Shown here one piece after another: positions 20,161-21,774 of a stretch of 21,774 bases of DNA. Positions within the stretch are counted from its first letter, which is position 1. Every line of letters begins with the position of its first letter. The position numbers and the translations under genes are program-made. The notes beneath the pieces were generated by a model. It saw only the letters and a program-made list of their open reading frames with translations. It made no database searches and had not been told where the DNA came from. This DNA is from JAXLRU01 sp046330935 (GTDB lineage: Bacteria; Actinomycetota; Actinomycetes; Actinomycetales; Kineosporiaceae), in contig JAXLRU010000018.1 in assembly GCA_046330935.1 (NCBI GenBank), positions 1-21,774 on the forward strand. The letters are read 5' to 3'.

Positions 20161-21699
20161 TCAGGCGAGGGACCCGCCCAGGTCCTGGATGCCGTGGGCG
20201 CTCGGGTTGACGTACCAGTGGCCCAGGTGGCCCTCGGGGGTGCGCCAGAAGGCGTGCTGTTCACCGTCGGGGCTCATCGCCGCAGACGGCGTCCGGGTGA
20301 GGTTGCCGCCCAGGTCCTGCATCGCGGTGGCGGAGGGGTTCCAGTACCAGTGGCCGAGGTGGCCCCCCGCCGTGCGCCAGAAGGCGTGCTGCTCCCCATT
20401 GGGGCTGATCGATGCCGTCGGGTCGCCGGCCAGGGCGCCACCGAGGTCCTGCAGCCCGTCGCCGGAAGTGGTCGAGAACCAGTGGCCGAGGTGCCCCTCG
20501 GGGGTGCGCCAGAAGGCGTGCTGCTGGCCACCCACCGGGTCGATCACCACGGCGGGCGTGCCGGCCAGGGCGCCGCCCAGGTCCTGGATCCCGTTCGCGG
20601 AGCGGTTGAAGTACCAGTGGCCGAGGTGCCCCTCCGGCGTCCGCCAGAAGGCGTGCTGCTCACCATTGGGGCTCATCGCCGCCACGGGGTTTCCGCCGAG
20701 CCGCCCGCCCAGGTCCTGGATGCCGTGCGCGCTGGGATTGGAGTACCAGTGGCCGAGGTGGCCGTCGGGGGTGCGCCAGAAGGCGTGCTGCTCGCCGTCG
20801 GGGCTGACCGTCGCCGTGGGGTCGCCGGCCAGGTTGCCGCCCAGGTCCTGGATGCCGTGGGCGTAGCGGTTGGAGTACCAGTGGCCGAGGTGGCCGTCGG
20901 GGGTGCGCCAGAAGGCGTGCTGCTCGCCGTCGGGGCTGATGACGGCCACGGGCGTGCCCGTGACCGATCCGCCGAGGTCCTGGAGGCCGTTCGTCGAGGG
21001 GTTGGAGAACCAGTGCCCCAGGTGGCCGTCGGGGGTGCGCCAGAAGGCGTGCTGCTCCCCGGATCGGGGATCCACGACCGTCCAGCCTGCCGAGGCGGTG
21101 CCGGTCGTCGCGGTGGGCGCGACGTCGTCGCGGATGTTCACGTACCGGTAGGCGCCGTAGGAGGACGTGGGATGCGAATCGAGGCGGGCGCCGAGAATGT
21201 CGGCATGGGTGATGTGCTTCACCGGTGTCGACCCGAAGCTGTAGTAGGAGAAATGCCTGTGGTCGCTCTCCCACGCCTCGAAGAGAATGACGTGCGCTGC
21301 CGTGTAGTCGAGGATGTCCCCCGGCAGCAACTGGTCCTTGGAGATCGGCTTCGAGATCGAGGACGACGCCAGCCCGCGGGTGTTCAGGCCGCCCACGCTG
21401 CCGGGCGACAGGTGCCAGGCCATCGAGACGAAGCCGGAGCAGTCGCGGCCGTAGCTGTGCCCGCCGTCCACGTCGCTGATGTAGGGGCGCACGCGGTCGA
21501 GCGTGGAGTCGTAGGTGAACGAGGCGCGGCGGTCGTACCAGTTGCGGGCCCGGGCGAGCACCTCGGAGCGGGTGATCGCCCCGCCGGCGGTGGAGGCGGC
21601 CTGCGCGGGCGCGGCGGCCTGGGTGAGACCCGCGGCGGCGATGCTGGCGGTGGTGAGAACGCCCGCGACGGCGGTGCGGGTGAGAACGGCGATGCGCAT
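20161..21699 (-). CDS. secreted NlpC/P60-like protein with seven-repeat (propeller) C-terminus
   Basis: A 512-aa exported protein. The signal peptide (residues 1-35) ends near AQAAS. A papain-like domain (~45-195) has the Cys of YGRDCSGFVSMAW (87) and the His of DYTAAHVILFEAW (136), the NlpC/P60-type pair that cleaves peptides in peptidoglycan. The C-terminal region (214-512) consists of seven copies of a 44-residue unit GEQHAFWRTPDGHLGHW... with QDLGG near its end. The unit resembles PLL-type lectin or DUF346 propeller repeats, so a seven-bladed sugar-binding propeller is likely. Repeats also show high DNA identity. GGAAAGGA upstream supports the ATG at 21699. Function as a wall hydrolase or amidase is inferred. 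Confidence 0.85.
   Translation of the reverse strand: MRIAVLTRTAVAGVLTTASIAAAGLTQAAAPAQAASTAGGAITRSEVLARARNWYDRRASFTYDSTLDRVRPYISDVDGGHSYGRDCSGFVSMAWHLSPGSVGGLNTRGLASSSISKPISKDQLLPGDILDYTAAHVILFEAWESDHRHFSYYSFGSTPVKHITHADILGARLDSHPTSSYGAYRYVNIRDDVAPTATTGTASAGWTVVDPRSGEQHAFWRTPDGHLGHWFSNPSTNGLQDLGGSVTGTPVAVISPDGEQHAFWRTPDGHLGHWYSNRYAHGIQDLGGNLAGDPTATVSPDGEQHAFWRTPDGHLGHWYSNPSAHGIQDLGGRLGGNPVAAMSPNGEQHAFWRTPEGHLGHWYFNRSANGIQDLGGALAGTPAVVIDPVGGQQHAFWRTPEGHLGHWFSTTSGDGLQDLGGALAGDPTASISPNGEQHAFWRTAGGHLGHWYWNPSATAMQDLGGNLTRTPSAAMSPDGEQHAFWRTPEGHLGHWYVNPSAHGIQDLGGSLA
20164..21060 (-). repeat. seven ~132-bp tandem coding repeats
   Basis: Units in order on the minus strand: 21060-20929, 20928-20797, 20796-20665, 20664-20530 (one codon longer), 20529-20398, 20397-20266 and 20265-20164 (last, shorter). 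Each encodes GEQHAFWRTP-x-GHLGHW and QDLGG. The short last unit probably closes the ring. Confidence 0.92.
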
Positions 21700-21731
21700 G
21701 ACGGATGGTCCTTTCCCCGATGTCCCCTGAA

Positions 21732-21754
21732 TTCCCGGCCGGTGCGGCCGGGAA
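21732..21754. promoter_or_regulatory. perfect hairpin in the leader/upstream region of the NlpC/P60 gene
   Basis: TTCCCGGCCG (21732-21741) and CGGCCGGGAA (21745-21754) are exact complements around GTG, 33 bp before the start codon. It may be a 5' UTR stem-loop, an operator, or the terminator of an upstream gene cut off by the window edge. Confidence 0.5.
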
Positions 21755-21774
21755 CGGGACGAGCATCCGCCCGA

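Noticed and set aside
17742..20866. Long plus-strand frames over TetR, the ABC genes and the propeller gene
   Set aside because: They oppose or shift genes with clear motifs. Apparent repeats in the 20100-20866 frame merely mirror the propeller repeats.
20164..21060. Regular ~132-bp repeats as a CRISPR array or satellite
   Set aside because: The repeats are in frame inside an exported protein, with unit length equal to 44 codons and no unique spacers.
1..21774. Phage, defence island, plasmid origin or insertion sequence
   Set aside because: No transposase, integrase, restriction, toxin-antitoxin, replication or capsid genes and no tRNA-linked att duplications were seen.

Overview
The window is very GC-rich (roughly three quarters G+C), densely coded and free of rRNA, tRNA, CRISPR or insertion sequences. 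Gene content points to the chromosome of a high-GC actinomycete: an actinobacterial radA-disA-mutY cluster, a RecC-type exonuclease V start, a baeRF-type protein, GTG starts, several TANNNT -10 boxes 6-7 nt before start codons, and secreted cell-wall enzymes. The sequence does not identify the genus.

Layout. 1-1109: a methyltransferase running off the left edge, divergent from a PPOX-family oxidoreductase. 1249-1927: the first ~200 codons of recC, which end abruptly in long G and C homopolymers; this looks like an assembly scar or deletion. 2001-2069: a hairpin repeat that recurs at 18428-18495. 2221-4680: a baeRF-like protein and a TerC metal exporter on the minus strand. terC has a TTGACA box, a LexA-box-like palindrome and a yybP-ykoY (Mn2+) riboswitch whose 3' arm can also pair with the ribosome binding site. 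4678-5449: a GNAT acetyltransferase and a 63-aa zinc ribbon protein, convergent. 5543-6432: a DUF2975 membrane protein and an XRE repressor, with tandem operators over the promoter. 6422-11010: a lipoprotein translationally coupled to a 1358-aa secreted protein carrying lysozyme-like, golvesin-like and SGNH hydrolase regions.

11106-16830: a minus-strand genome-maintenance run. A YkgJ-like cysteine-cluster protein, a methyltransferase and a small membrane protein lead into radA, disA (c-di-AMP synthase) and mutY, the last three joined by overlapping start and stop codons. 16907-18360: a sugar-phosphate isomerase-like protein coupled to a TetR regulator. 18543-20065: an ABC-2 exporter pair, apparently leaderless, with a 20-bp operator over its start. 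20161-21699: a secreted NlpC/P60-like enzyme with seven 44-residue repeats, probably a seven-bladed propeller, followed by a 17-bp perfect hairpin terminator.

Most genes belong to known families. The least ordinary signals are regulatory or structural: the terC riboswitch and expression platform, the overlapping SOS-box-like site, the paired hairpin repeat, the tandem XRE operators, the leaderless exporter operator, the multi-domain SGNH protein, the propeller enzyme and the recC break. I did not find convincing evidence of a wholly new multi-gene system.
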